Of a DNA stretch of 31,501 bases, positions 22,401 to 31,501 are shown one piece after another. The translations under genes and the position numbers were made by a program. Every line of letters begins with the position of its first letter. Position 1 is the stretch's first letter. The notes beneath the pieces are model-generated. The model saw nothing but the letters and a program-made list of their open reading frames with translations, was not told where the DNA came from and did not search any database. The DNA comes from Discostella pseudostelligera (lineage: Eukaryota > Bacillariophyta > Thalassiosirophyceae > Thalassiosirales > Thalassiosiraceae): contig JALLBK010000117.1 of assembly GCA_036940085.1 (NCBI GenBank), forward strand, positions 1 through 31,501. The letters run 5' to 3'.

Positions 22401-23915
22401 TGGAACACTTGTAGAATTGCCGTCCACTATTGTTGGCCGTTTGGGCGGTCAAGATTCTGCATGGTTTGCCGTGACCGGGGCATAGAGGCGCATTATCGTT
22501 GGTAGTGGGAAAGGTATTGTCTGTATGACTGCCACCAAAGCCATCATTCGTCCCTCCATAGGCGTAGTTACCCCCATTATTGTACCCTTCATTATGATTG
22601 TTTGACTGAGAATTGCCATGGGACAAGTTCATGTCGTAACTCTCGCCAAAGGTTGCACCACCGCCACCTCCTCCTCCCCGGGACATCGCCGTGCTACTTT
22701 GGTCACGATTGCTGAAATAATTATCGTCATAGTTTCCACCATAGGTGTTATAAATATGTCCGTTGTAGCTGCCATCTTGGTAATCGGGTGGGTAAGAATT
22801 TCGATGATGGTGTGACGACAACATGTGGCCAGAGTAATTATTGTTCGTCTTGCTTCCAAAGTCCTGGTGCTGCTGCTGATGCTGAACACCATTCATCGTT
22901 CGCAATGGAGCCCTATTATTGCTAGCCAAAGGATGATAGGACGAGGACTGCTGTGACAATGAATCATACGGCTTGGTGGCAACGATGGTCTCGACATCCA
23001 ATGCCGCCAATTCATCATCGACTGATGTTTCGAATTCGTCGTCATCGTCGACAAAATCTGAGCTGTGATTGTTGACCGTGTTGTTGTGACTTTGACTGAT
23101 GCCCATTGCAGGGAGAGATGATGAGGTGTGGCGGGAAGTGTCTCTATATTGATTAGCAGGCCGCGATGGATGACCTTGTTGTTGTTGTTGTTGTGGTAGC
23201 AACGGTGGTGGTAGACCCGATTCCCCCCCTTCCCACGACGACATCATGTCACCATAGTCAAAGGCATGATCTGGATCTTGCGTAGGTAAAAAGTCGGCGG
23301 CTGTTTTGTATGCATTGGTTACGACCTTGCTGGTATTGTTTCTGTTCATGTAGGTGGCAGGTGTTGCAGAAGTGGTTGGCACTTTCATGGCTCCATCATT
23401 ATTTTCTCGAGTGTAATCATTCGAATTGAAATTGTGGGTGTAGGGAGCAGACGACCGAGAAAAAGACGGATCACTACCATTGGGACGCGTTGTCTCCCCA
23501 TGATTACCCGTCATCTGTACTGATTTCTGATCTGATTGCCGCCGCTGTTGATCATGATTGCGATCCAATGACTCCGGCTCCTTCGGCAAAGTCTCCCGAC
23601 GTCGGTACTGCGCCGACGACGATTCCAATGCCTCACGAATGCTCTTCAAACTGATGAAGACACCGCCAGCAGTCTTCCCTGATCCACCATTTCTCTCCCT
23701 CGTTGAGTTATTCGTCGCACCGACACATTCTACAAAGTTGGATCGGCGTTGGCCACCACCATCACCACTACCACTGCTGCTTGCGCCGCTGGGGTCGCAT
23801 CGCGTTGCTTCCAGAGCATTTCAAACTTGGAGACCCCATTCGAACTGACGGCATAGTCCCATTGGACTTCTCCCAACGTATTCCTATCGGCTGCTCTGGG
23901 TACTGTCGTCACCAT
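19450..23915 (-). CDS. RecQ-family DNA helicase with GRF zinc finger, RQC and HRDC domains
   Basis: ATP-dependent 3'-5' DNA helicase of the RecQ family, nuclear genome maintenance. Exons: 21821..~23820, 21503..21739, 21118..21409, 20074..21024, 19966..19993 and 19450..19877, roughly 1270-1300 residues. A long Ser/Asn/Gln-rich N-terminal part is followed by a GRF-type zinc finger (about 22350-22490; CPGHGKPC...GRQFYKC...CDFFEW). Walker A is MPTGGGKSLCYQLP (near 22160), DEAH is VVDEAHCLSDWGHDFRPDY across the 21821/21739 join, motif III is ALTATA, and motif VI lies around SGRAGRDG. RQC zinc cysteines are in CRRTLQLQFF..CNETCDNC. A Lys-rich insertion separates RQC from HRDC (KVFYWNIMSNQKMG, built from three exons). 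The coding frame is open upstream to 23823 without an ATG, so a 5' exon is needed. The frame starting at ATG 23915 is the best candidate but its splice is unresolved. The alternative is a start at the internal ATG of SVQMTGN. Confidence 0.88.
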
Positions 23916-23937
23916 TGTCAATGCCGCCGGATCCTCC

Positions 23938-23964
23938 TAGTAGTAGTAGTAGTAGTAGTAGTAG
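23938..23964 (+). repeat. (TAG)9 microsatellite
   Basis: Nine perfect TAG units immediately 5' of the likely RecQ start. It is a probable length-variable locus in the RecQ 5' leader or promoter. Confidence 0.85.
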
Positions 23965-23971
23965 TGTGTCA

Positions 23972-24028
23972 GCGCGCGCCAAAAAATTGAAAGAGAAAAT
24001 GGCGCGCCAAAGAGAAAATGGCGGGAAG
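23972..24028. promoter_or_regulatory. E2F-like sites upstream of RecQ
   Basis: GCGCGCCAAA occurs at 23974-23983 and 24002-24011. Each is linked to the direct repeat AAAGAGAAAATGGCG (23990-24004 and 24009-24023). ATGGCGGGAAG lies at 24018-24028. TTTGGCGC and TTCCCGCC are E2F/DP target forms in plants and animals, fitting S-phase control of a helicase. Binding is inferred. Confidence 0.5.
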
Positions 24029-24205
24029 GAATGGTCACAAGATACCTCGCCTCAAGTTCCATTCATCATCCTCCACAATGCGTGGTTAGTGACGAATCGG
24101 AAATCAATGCATGACAAGTCTATTTGAGAGTTAATGATGCTCAAGTGTTGCCACATGAAAGTTTCTTTAGATTCAGGACAGACGCCAAACGACGAAATCA
24201 TCACT

Positions 24206-27200
24206 TCAATAGGCTTTCAGCTGCCCGATCCCTTGGGTATCTGCACCACCACCATGTGATCTGCATAACTGTATTTTCCCAACAGCAACACGATTGCATC
24301 CATCCACTTTGCATCGAATACCGCCACCATGCTGCGATAATGAATGAGTGTATCGTTAACAAAAGATAGCACGAGACAAGTTAACCCAGATGCGAAGAAG
24401 AATGGAACTCACCGCAGCGCAAAATAACGTCCTACCACGAGCAACCTTCTCGCATCCCGGGTGTTGACACTTCTTGCCCCCTCCATGTTTCACGCAGAAT
24501 TCAGTGGATGATTGCGCAGACTTATCACATCCCGGAACGCGACAACGCTTCCCACCGCCATGGCCAGTACAGAATAGGGACCCGCCAACAGCCGACTTGC
24601 TACATCCGTCAGTTTTGCAGCGCTTTCCTCCTCCGTGGCTGTCGGTTTGTGGCATCATAGGCAGTCAAAGGAATGCAGCATGTAAGTCTCTATCATTAAT
24701 GGAAAAGTACATCACCGCACAAATAGAAGCAAAGAGGAGACTCACGCTGCGCAGAAATGTTTATCTCGTGCACCCTTATCGCATCCCGGGTATGTGCATC
24801 GTCTGCCACCTCCGTGAGCAATGCAAAAGCGAGTTGCGCTGACATGGTTTGAAATGAATGACCATCATTGGTTGATTCAAAGTTGCATTCCAACGTCATG
24901 TAAACATAAATCCTAACACTTACCCCTGTGCACATTTGTTGCAACCTTCCTTCTCACACTGGCGATTGCCACAGTGTTTGGCACAATATGGACGCTTTGG
25001 CACAGTTAAGTCATTGCACCCTTCAATGCGACAATGATCACAGTGTCTTGCGCAATACGGACGCTTTGGCACAGCTAAGTCATTGCACCCGTCCATGCGA
25101 CAACCCTTTGATAATAGAGACGAAAATAAGAATATGGTCGTTTCAGTAAAACCAATACATTCGATGGTACCAAAGCAAATAGAACTCACCGTTTGTTCGA
25201 TTCCATACAAACACTCATCCATCAACTGCGCACTGGGCTGCCGCGCAGCATCCGTGCAGTACATGGTCTGGTGAAACTCTGAATTTATCGTCAACTGTAC
25301 GTTGATGTTGTCATTGGTAGCACATGCGATTCTCGGTGCGTGATACATGCTGGACTCTCCATAACTCGCACTGAACACCCTATTGGGAATGGCACCAGAA
25401 TTATTGAATATGATGGGCACTCCAACTTCGCCATTAGTAGCAGGAGCCGGAGTCGGAGTAATTTGACTGATATTATGGCTGCGGTTGTTGTGGGCGTGCA
25501 TTTGCGCCATGGCGTTGAATTCGATAAGGTTGGCATGAATAAGTGCAGGGTCGTCTGTGTGAACTCCCGCAGGTGGGCATGCAACTGATGTGTTCCGAGG
25601 TTCCTGTTGATGCTGAGCAGTGGCGTTATTATAATTAACATGCGACATGTGGTATTGTGGTGGCTGGAATTGTTGTGCTGTATGAGTTTGATGCTGCTGT
25701 TGCGGCGGCGGATGCAGAAGCAAATTGCGTTCTTGTTGGTGTTGATGATGTTCTGTTGTCGGTTGATTTTCGAGTTGTCGGTGTACTCCGTTGTCATTGC
25801 TTGTACCGTGCCACAATTGGACATCTCTTATTGATTGCACCGCCTGCTGAACAGCCCAGTGTCCTTCAGTTGCAGAATCGAAGTAAATAAATTGCAGAGC
25901 ATTGGGTGAACATTCCTGTACCATCCTAGGCAATAGCGGTGCAGGCGCCAAACCCTTGTTAGGCGGTGGTGCACTGACGGTGTCAAACCCAACATTTGGT
26001 CGCAAAACGGAATTGGAATTTCTTTGCGTCGACAAAGACGAAACTCGATCGTCTCCCAGGAATGAGAAACCGCGCGGTCGTTTCTTCCCAACAAATGCCT
26101 TTTGCATTTCAACATCGGCAGCCATCTCGCCAAGGTCCGCTGGACCCACATCCTTCCATAACTCTTTCCCAACACTCTCGTGAGGATTCTCGACGACGTC
26201 AAGTCCACTCCACAATAGTCGGACAGCCTTTTGAACAAATTTCATAACGAAGGGGACAGAATCCGCGGGGAGGAGGGAATAAAAACAGAGGATGCAAGAG
26301 GGGGGAACGCCCTCCGAAGTTGCAATTGGCACAGCAAAGCCAGTTTCTATTTTGCAGTTTTCGAGTGCCTGTCGTCGACTACTATCGTAGACAATTTCCT
26401 GAGCAAGTCCCACCAACGGAAAAGGAGGCAAAGAGTTCGTCGAACCTTTGGCGTGAGAGCAACCAACACCAGTGCAAAAATGGTTACTCAACATTGATCT
26501 CACCTTAATGGAGCTCCAAACAGGACATCCTGAATTGTATGCCCTCCCGACAGCACCATCGGCAATGTCAATCGATGTGTTCATACTAACATTCCTTAAT
26601 GCGTTGATTTCTGGGTTGGTATTTGTCGCAGCAACTGTGAACAGACACTCTAAATGAATTGGATGGTTTGTCACCACATTCTCATTGCCGTAATCATGCT
26701 GGAGAGAGTTGTCACCGTTCGACGAAGATACCACTGTCCAGACATCCGCTACATCGAAGACACTCATACCCAAAAATGCGGTTGCAAATTCCTCCAGACG
26801 CCCTTGGATTAACTCTAATTGGGTGGAGGTGTTGGTGGCGCTAATGTTGCGAAGGATTGCTACCGAAGAAGCGGTTGACATGGATGTTTCAATATTGTTT
26901 CCGCGGCAAGATTCTATCATCGGCGACGAAGTTGTTGTCATCCCAGAGGAATTCATTATAGTGCTCCAAACTCCATACGATGCCTCGTCGAATGCGTCGG
27001 TAATGGCGTCATCGATGACATCACGAAAATTGTTGCTGTATGCCGTTGGTGTTGGTGATGGTGAAAACCGCACATCTGTCTCGAATGTTGATTTGATTTC
27101 CTTCTCTATCCTGATCATTCCGCCAGGATGATCGTTGACATAGTCGTTCTCCTCCTCCTCCTCCTCCTCCTCCTCGTCGTCATCATTGACATTAAAGGAG

Positions 27201-28394
27201 ACAAATTTAGCAATCACCCCCTCCCCCAATTCTTCTGTGTGATCCGATAAATTCGGTCTCGGTGTAATCGAGACAAGACTTCGATGATGAATATTGTGAG
27301 TATCGACTTCGTCTTCTTCATCTTCTGCATCACTGTCATCATTCCCATTGCAAATAAATTTGGTTTCCCCTCTCCTTCTTGCCGCTCCCCCCGAAACATT
27401 CGGTGTTGTTGTCATCATCTCCGCACCCCCCCAAACGGGAAGCAAGCACGGTATGCCGGTCGTGGCCGCGCTTCGACTAATATACTTCAAATAATCAATG
27501 GCATCATTTGAACTCTCGACATTCATGGGAGAGAACATAACGACCACCCATACATTGCCACATTCATCCACACCCACGGGCATACCAACAGCAGTTTGTA
27601 ATCGCACGTCAGATCGACCAAGCAAACCCTCGGAACGTTGACAGTTGGCCCAGACTACTTGGGTGGAATGTGTCACGGCCTCGACTATGCGGGGAGAAAG
27701 GACATGTTCGCGTTCTAATTCGAGGGAGTGGTCGCTATTGGTCCGTCGCAAAGTTGTTGTTGTTGTGTGTGCTCGAAGCGATGATGCACCAAGGTTAGTA
27801 GTAGTATTGCAATCGCCATGACCATCATCATTATCGTCCAATGAGTAAGATACCGATGCATTACCATCATCATCGACAGAAGAATTATCCGCACGAGGTT
27901 GGACTAATTTGGACCGTTGATCATTGTATGCTTTGGAGGTATACAGTTGCAGAAATCTCTTTTTGGGTGCCGTTCTTATCGTCGTAGTAGTTGTTGCTGC
28001 TGCTGTAGATGACGGAATAGATAACGGCATTATCTCATTACCGACACTAGTTGCGGAATAGATAGTCCCGCCCCTTGCTTCTCTGTCCTCTATGTCAGTA
28101 TTCATTGGAAAGTTTATGTCCATAGCATCATCCACGGTGCATCATCCAAATTATCAGCGACGGAACACACAAAAAAGCCATTAGAAATGAACATCAAATT
28201 AATTGAATGATATGAATTTCACATAATATTGCAGAGCCACACAATAAATAATGATAGAGTAAAATAAATAACGCACCAATGGCCGCGACGGTACTAGTTC
28301 CAGACTCATTGGACATCCACCACACCTCCCCAATGTCAAAGCCGAGGCCAGCACATGCCACTTGGAGGTAGGCGCGGACTCGGTCGGCATCCAT
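24206..28394 (-). CDS. GAF-like protein with eight C-terminal WRKY19-type CCCH zinc knuckles
   Basis: 1214 residues from exons 28277..28394, 25190..28089, 24924..25105, 24746..24838, 24413..24638 and 24206..24331; phases 1, 0, 2, 2 and 0 match. The N terminus (VRAYLQVACAGLGFDIGEVWW) plus a later stretch (RLQTAVGMPVGVDECGNVWVVVMFS) resembles a GAF fold split by a low-complexity insert. A second GAF-like region lies at about residues 440-670 (GRAYNSGCPVWSS, TGFAVPIATSEG, ILCFYSLLPAD). A Gln/His-rich linker follows. The last ~220 residues hold eight knuckles of form C-x4-C-x10-C-x2-H joined mostly by HGGG (e.g. KRCKTDGCSKSAVGGSLFC). These match the knuckles next to plant WRKY19-type proteins. 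A (CTC)n run at about 27150-27176 encodes a poly-Glu stretch. A ligand-sensing regulator is plausible; no DNA-binding domain is recognised beyond the knuckles. Confidence 0.82.
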
Positions 28395-29099
28395 GGCTTA
28401 TTCTGATTATATTTAAACTATAATTAGTAGTGTGAAGAAGTAGATATTGACATCTATTGCTTTGGCTGTTGATTGTATTGATGGTGCAGCGGCAGTGGCA
28501 GCGGCTTGAGCTTGATTGAGGCTTTGACGGAATCTCATCGCGTGGTTACAGTTACAGGTGCAGTGGTGGGCTGTGTGGTGGGCGGGTCGATGGTGAAAGG
28601 ATTTCATCTTCCACGTGGCTGTATGAGTAAAAAGGCAGCTTGCACGTGGCAGGTTGATTAAAAGAGTTCGTACAAATCTCATCGTCCACGTGGCAGATGT
28701 CATCTTCCACGTGGCTATTTTGGAATGTCATCTTCCACGTGGCATGTCCGCCATGGCCATTGCACATAATATGAGTATCGTACGATGGTATCTAGCATGC
28801 AATCTCATGCAATCCCCCAATCACAATCCGCCGCCGCACCCGACGCAGACGCCGCCACCCATCCTCTCGTAGATAGTTTACCCATCGTAGCCTACTCCGA
28901 ACACCACGATCATTGCCATTATCTCATCTTCGTCGCCCGCAATACCGTATCCACTCCGTCTCGATTCCACAGAAAGGGCTGGACCTAGCGCAGTAATATT
29001 ATAGTACCATCATTTTTATGGTAGCCTCGCCGAAGACGGAGTGCAACCTACGACAACGATCTCGAGGCATTGCCACCGCCACAGCAGCAACCAACCACA
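28395..29099. promoter_or_regulatory. Divergent upstream region, GAF-knuckle gene (-) / LAMTOR5-like gene (+)
   Basis: 705 bp between start codons. The middle carries a G-box cluster, listed separately. A 67-codon plus-strand frame (28785..28988) opens with ATG but has no recognised family and no good splice to the next gene, so it is not called. Confidence 0.4.
28604..28743. promoter_or_regulatory. Five-copy G-box array (TCATCTTCCACGTGGC units)
   Basis: TCATCTTCCACGTGGC occurs exactly at 28604-28619, 28700-28715 and 28728-28743. A one-mismatch copy (TCATCGTCC...) is at 28679-28694, and a shorter GCACGTGGC is at 28642-28650. Every copy holds the palindromic CACGTG core. The array is 210-350 bp 5' of the GAF-knuckle gene and 357-496 bp 5' of the LAMTOR5-like gene. 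It is a candidate bZIP/bHLH enhancer. Confidence 0.65.
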
Positions 29100-29597
29100 A
29101 TGGATAATAGTAAAATGAGTAGCCTACTCGTAGAACGACTAGCACCAGGTTCTGGAACATTATGTAACGATGCCAACGGTTTGTGTTTGGGGCATCGTGG
29201 TGCAATTGATGCATCCCAAAGTGGCATTTACACATCCATTACGAAATTGGCAAGTTTGTTAGATGGGAGCATGGATGGAACCTCAAATAATCTGGGTGGC
29301 GGTACCGGCAACGTGAGCGCGAAAGGGAATGAGGGTGGGGAAGAGGCAGTAGTAGCATCACCGATAGTATCCATACAGACGGATAAAGCGACGATATTGC
29401 TCAAAGAGTATGGGGGAGGAAGGACGGTGGCATTTCGTGTTCCAAATGTTGCGGAGGTTGCCGAGAAGAATACAAATAGTGACATGGGTGGAAATCAAGC
29501 AGAAGAATCCAGCGATAATGGTAATGATTACGCAGAAGAAAATGAGGGAGCACTTGAAGTTGGAAGCGGTGATGCCGACAACAACAAACAGGGTTGA
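29100..29597 (+). CDS. LAMTOR5/HBXIP-like roadblock protein (Ragulator subunit)
   Basis: Intronless, 165 residues. Residues ~5-110 follow the LAMTOR5 pattern: [41 protein letters not shown], then [20 protein letters not shown] and TVAFRVPN. This is the small roadblock/LC7 fold, which in animals sits in the Ragulator complex and helps recruit Rag GTPases and TORC1 to the lysosome. Two departures from the ~90-residue family size are seen: a Gly/Ser-rich insert of about 30 residues in the middle, and an acidic tail of about 55 residues. The start at 29100 fits because the family begins about 15-20 residues before the GxLCxDxxGL strand. The 3' end converges on ALG7 with 123 bp between. Confidence 0.75.
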   Translation: MDNSKMSSLLVERLAPGSGTLCNDANGLCLGHRGAIDASQSGIYTSITKLASLLDGSMDGTSNNLGGGTGNVSAKGNEGGEEAVVASPIVSIQTDKATILLKEYGGGRTVAFRVPNVAEVAEKNTNSDMGGNQAEESSDNGNDYAEENEGALEVGSGDADNNKQG

Positions 29598-29720
29598 CAC
29601 TTTGTAAAAAGCGGACGAAATGACAATCAAGCGGTGAATCATTTACACTTACGCCAATGAAAATTATATTAGTGTGCATAGTAGGTATCTCTGTTCGCTG
29701 TCTATCTTCGGTGTGAACCT

Positions 29721-31354
29721 CTAATAATCAAAAACTATCTGTGCCAGATTGTATCGGATGTACATACCAAGTCCACAGCAAAATGACTGAAATGCCAATA
29801 AGGCAATGCACAATGTCTGCTCATGCATCGGTCCGAACAGTTGTAAGAAGACGTTGATGAGCGTCATGTTCGCCATCTCCACCTTCTTTCGTTTCCCGCC
29901 ACTTGTTGTTGATATCACCACCATCGACGGCTCCATCAAACCAGTTTTTGCATTGAATTTTGGCAATCGATGTTTCGGACATGGTACGAATCTAAATAAT
30001 TGTGGTACTGACCAAACGAAATTGAGTATCTGCGGTATGAAGAACAATAGCAACGTTTTGCTAAAGTGGCCCAATATTCCCACTACCGCAAAGGTCATTC
30101 CAGCAAAGTAACAATAGGTATCGCCCACAAAGACACTAGCGGGGAACCAATTGTACCGCAATAATGCCGTACTCACACCCAAGAATGACACCACAATCAT
30201 TGCCGAGAAGACATGATTCTCTGCCGATTCGCCATTGGATTGTATTTCAATGAAATTATGATAGAGCACTGCACAACCAATAATGTACGATTGTCCCACC
30301 TCAAGACCGTTAATACCAGCGTAGATATTGATGGCATTGGTGCAAAAGACCGAGAGTAGACCCATGTATGCCAAGTAGAATGTGCCCAGGTTGATAATAC
30401 TTCCATCGGCATTCTCATCTACCACCACTAATCGACATAATAATTCTCCAAACGTCGTTAATTCCCCCGCGTGCATGAGATAGGATCGTAATGGAATAGG
30501 TACAACAATGGATGTACTCCCCTCATAGCAGCAGAGGAGTGGAAGACTTGCCACACTTGGTAGGAATAATTTGTATCGCCATGGCCATTCCAAGACATCG
30601 TCGGTGAAACCGAGAAATAGCATGAAGCAAATGGAAAGCAATGCCGAATTGAGATCGAGTAGCTGGGTGAGCACGATAGTAGTTGTGGGGTATGCAGTAT
30701 GAGTTTTGAATATGCATGATTTGCTAACAGTAATTGCAACACACTTGCTGGTTGCATCCAAATTCACTTACCTTGTGAGGATGATTGGTGGCAAATCCTA
30801 CCAGGCAAAACATAAGACATATAAGAAAGATGGCACCGGGGACAATGCCCAATGCTTCAGGACTGCAGTAGAGCATTTTTTGCATGATCATACGATAGAG
30901 TAAGAACATAGTCATGATAAGACAAACCAATACCAAAACGATGCACAACAACTTACACATCAATATCTTCCCTATCTGTACCCTTCTTGCCATAATCCTT
31001 TCCACATATACCACGTTTCAACATGTAGTATCGAATTCCTGGAATTAACCGATATGTCCCAAAGTGGCCGAATATTCCCAAGATTAGAAAGAGTAGAAGT
31101 TGTAGTCCCACTGTATTCTCCTCGTTGACGACGTCGCTGCCGTCGGCGCTGATGTTGACGCCGCCAGATTTGTCATTGTTCAACTTTGCTATTATTGAGC
31201 CGAGAAGATCTTCATTGGCAACGAGTTGATACAGTTTATGGAGCGGCGGGAGGAGTGGTAGTATTGCCAGGACGCGCAGTATCGATGTCTCTGTCATTGT
31301 CATTGTCATCGTAATATGGTCCGTCTCATGGACATGGTCATTGGTCATGGTCAT
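29721..31354 (-). CDS. ALG7: UDP-GlcNAc:dolichyl-phosphate GlcNAc-1-phosphotransferase (DPAGT1/ALG7)
   Basis: 476 residues from exons 30957..31354, 30772..30862 and 29721..30662; phases 2 and 0 match. It transfers GlcNAc-1-phosphate from UDP-GlcNAc to dolichyl phosphate, the first step of N-glycan precursor assembly in the ER membrane and the target of tunicamycin. Family landmarks: [27 protein letters not shown] with the catalytic-region Asp pair, [17 protein letters not shown], and the near-invariant [18 protein letters not shown] followed by [17 protein letters not shown]. There are about ten hydrophobic spans. It is longer than the ~410-residue animal enzyme, mainly by an N-terminal region whose first codons derive from repeated ATGACC/ATGGTC units. 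The true start could be a later Met, such as that of [13 protein letters not shown]. Confidence 0.93.
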
Positions 31355-31423
31355 GGTTCGAGTGTGCAGTGGCAGTGGAAAGTGGCGGATGGCGGATTAT
31401 GGATGATGAGGTGGAATGTGTAA

Positions 31424-31472
31424 TAGCGGGAAGCTCATCAAGATCTTTTTGGATACAAAATATGGCGGGAAG
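31424..31472. promoter_or_regulatory. GCGGGAAG motif pair upstream of ALG7
   Basis: TAGCGGGAAG at 31424-31433 and ATGGCGGGAAG at 31462-31472, about 70-120 bp before the ALG7 start. The second is identical to elements at 3297-3307 and 24018-24028. Confidence 0.45.
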
Positions 31473-31501
31473 TCAAGATCGTCACCGTTTTGGTGACAAA
31501 A

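Noticed and set aside
23558..23848. Plus-strand frame opposite the RecQ 5' region
   Set aside because: It has no recognisable domain and is shadowed by the minus-strand coding sequence.
28785..28988. 67-codon ATG frame on the plus strand before the LAMTOR5-like gene
   Set aside because: It shows no family resemblance, its stop precedes the only nearby GT donor in frame, and the LAMTOR5 fold is complete without it.

Overview
The window reads as nuclear DNA of a stramenopile, most likely a centric diatom. The supporting signs are spliceosomal GT-AG introns mostly 55-130 nt long, dense genes on both strands with short intergenic gaps, a plastid-type FKBP with a signal peptide ending in an 'AF' motif, serine- and acid-rich secreted proteins, and GDGxCC-type cysteine modules. 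The diatom assignment is inference; no marker gene fixes the species. Exon joins were worked out by hand from reading frame, intron phase and GT/AG signals.

Layout. 1-3115 (-): two consecutive trypsin-like serine protease domains that look like one gene split by a one-base frameshift at an A4 run (1678-1681). The second domain carries an inserted GDGxCC module and runs off the left edge. 3482-10924: a head-to-head pair of large secreted paralogues (- and +) built from Cys motifs, beta-rich modules, Ser/Thr-rich stretches and LNR (Notch-like) repeats. 11020-12556 (-): cathepsin X/Z. 12908-14670 (+): SPFH/Band-7 coiled-coil protein. 14792-15754 (-): plastid FKBP. 16240-16939 (+): a broken HTH, transposase-like remnant. 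This is followed by a small repeat cluster and a single N that looks like an unmerged contig join. 17013-19131 (-): a five-span prominin/tweety-like membrane protein. 19450-~23915 (-): a RecQ helicase with an added GRF zinc finger and an HRDC domain. 24206-28394 (-): a GAF-like protein ending in eight WRKY19-type CCCH knuckles. 29100-29597 (+): a LAMTOR5/HBXIP-like roadblock protein. 29721-31354 (-): ALG7/DPAGT1.

No operon logic applies. The genes are housekeeping (N-glycosylation, Ragulator/TORC1, genome maintenance, lysosomal proteolysis, plastid folding) mixed with lineage-specific secreted proteins. The most interesting non-coding signals are two clusters of CACGTG G-boxes (28604-28743 and 15801-15851), a shared 11-mer ATGGCGGGAAG 5' of three minus-strand genes (protease, RecQ, ALG7), and paired GCGCGCCAAA (E2F-like) sites before RecQ. 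The best candidates for something undescribed are the LNR paralogue pair, the GAF-knuckle protein, and the tandem protease with an inserted module.
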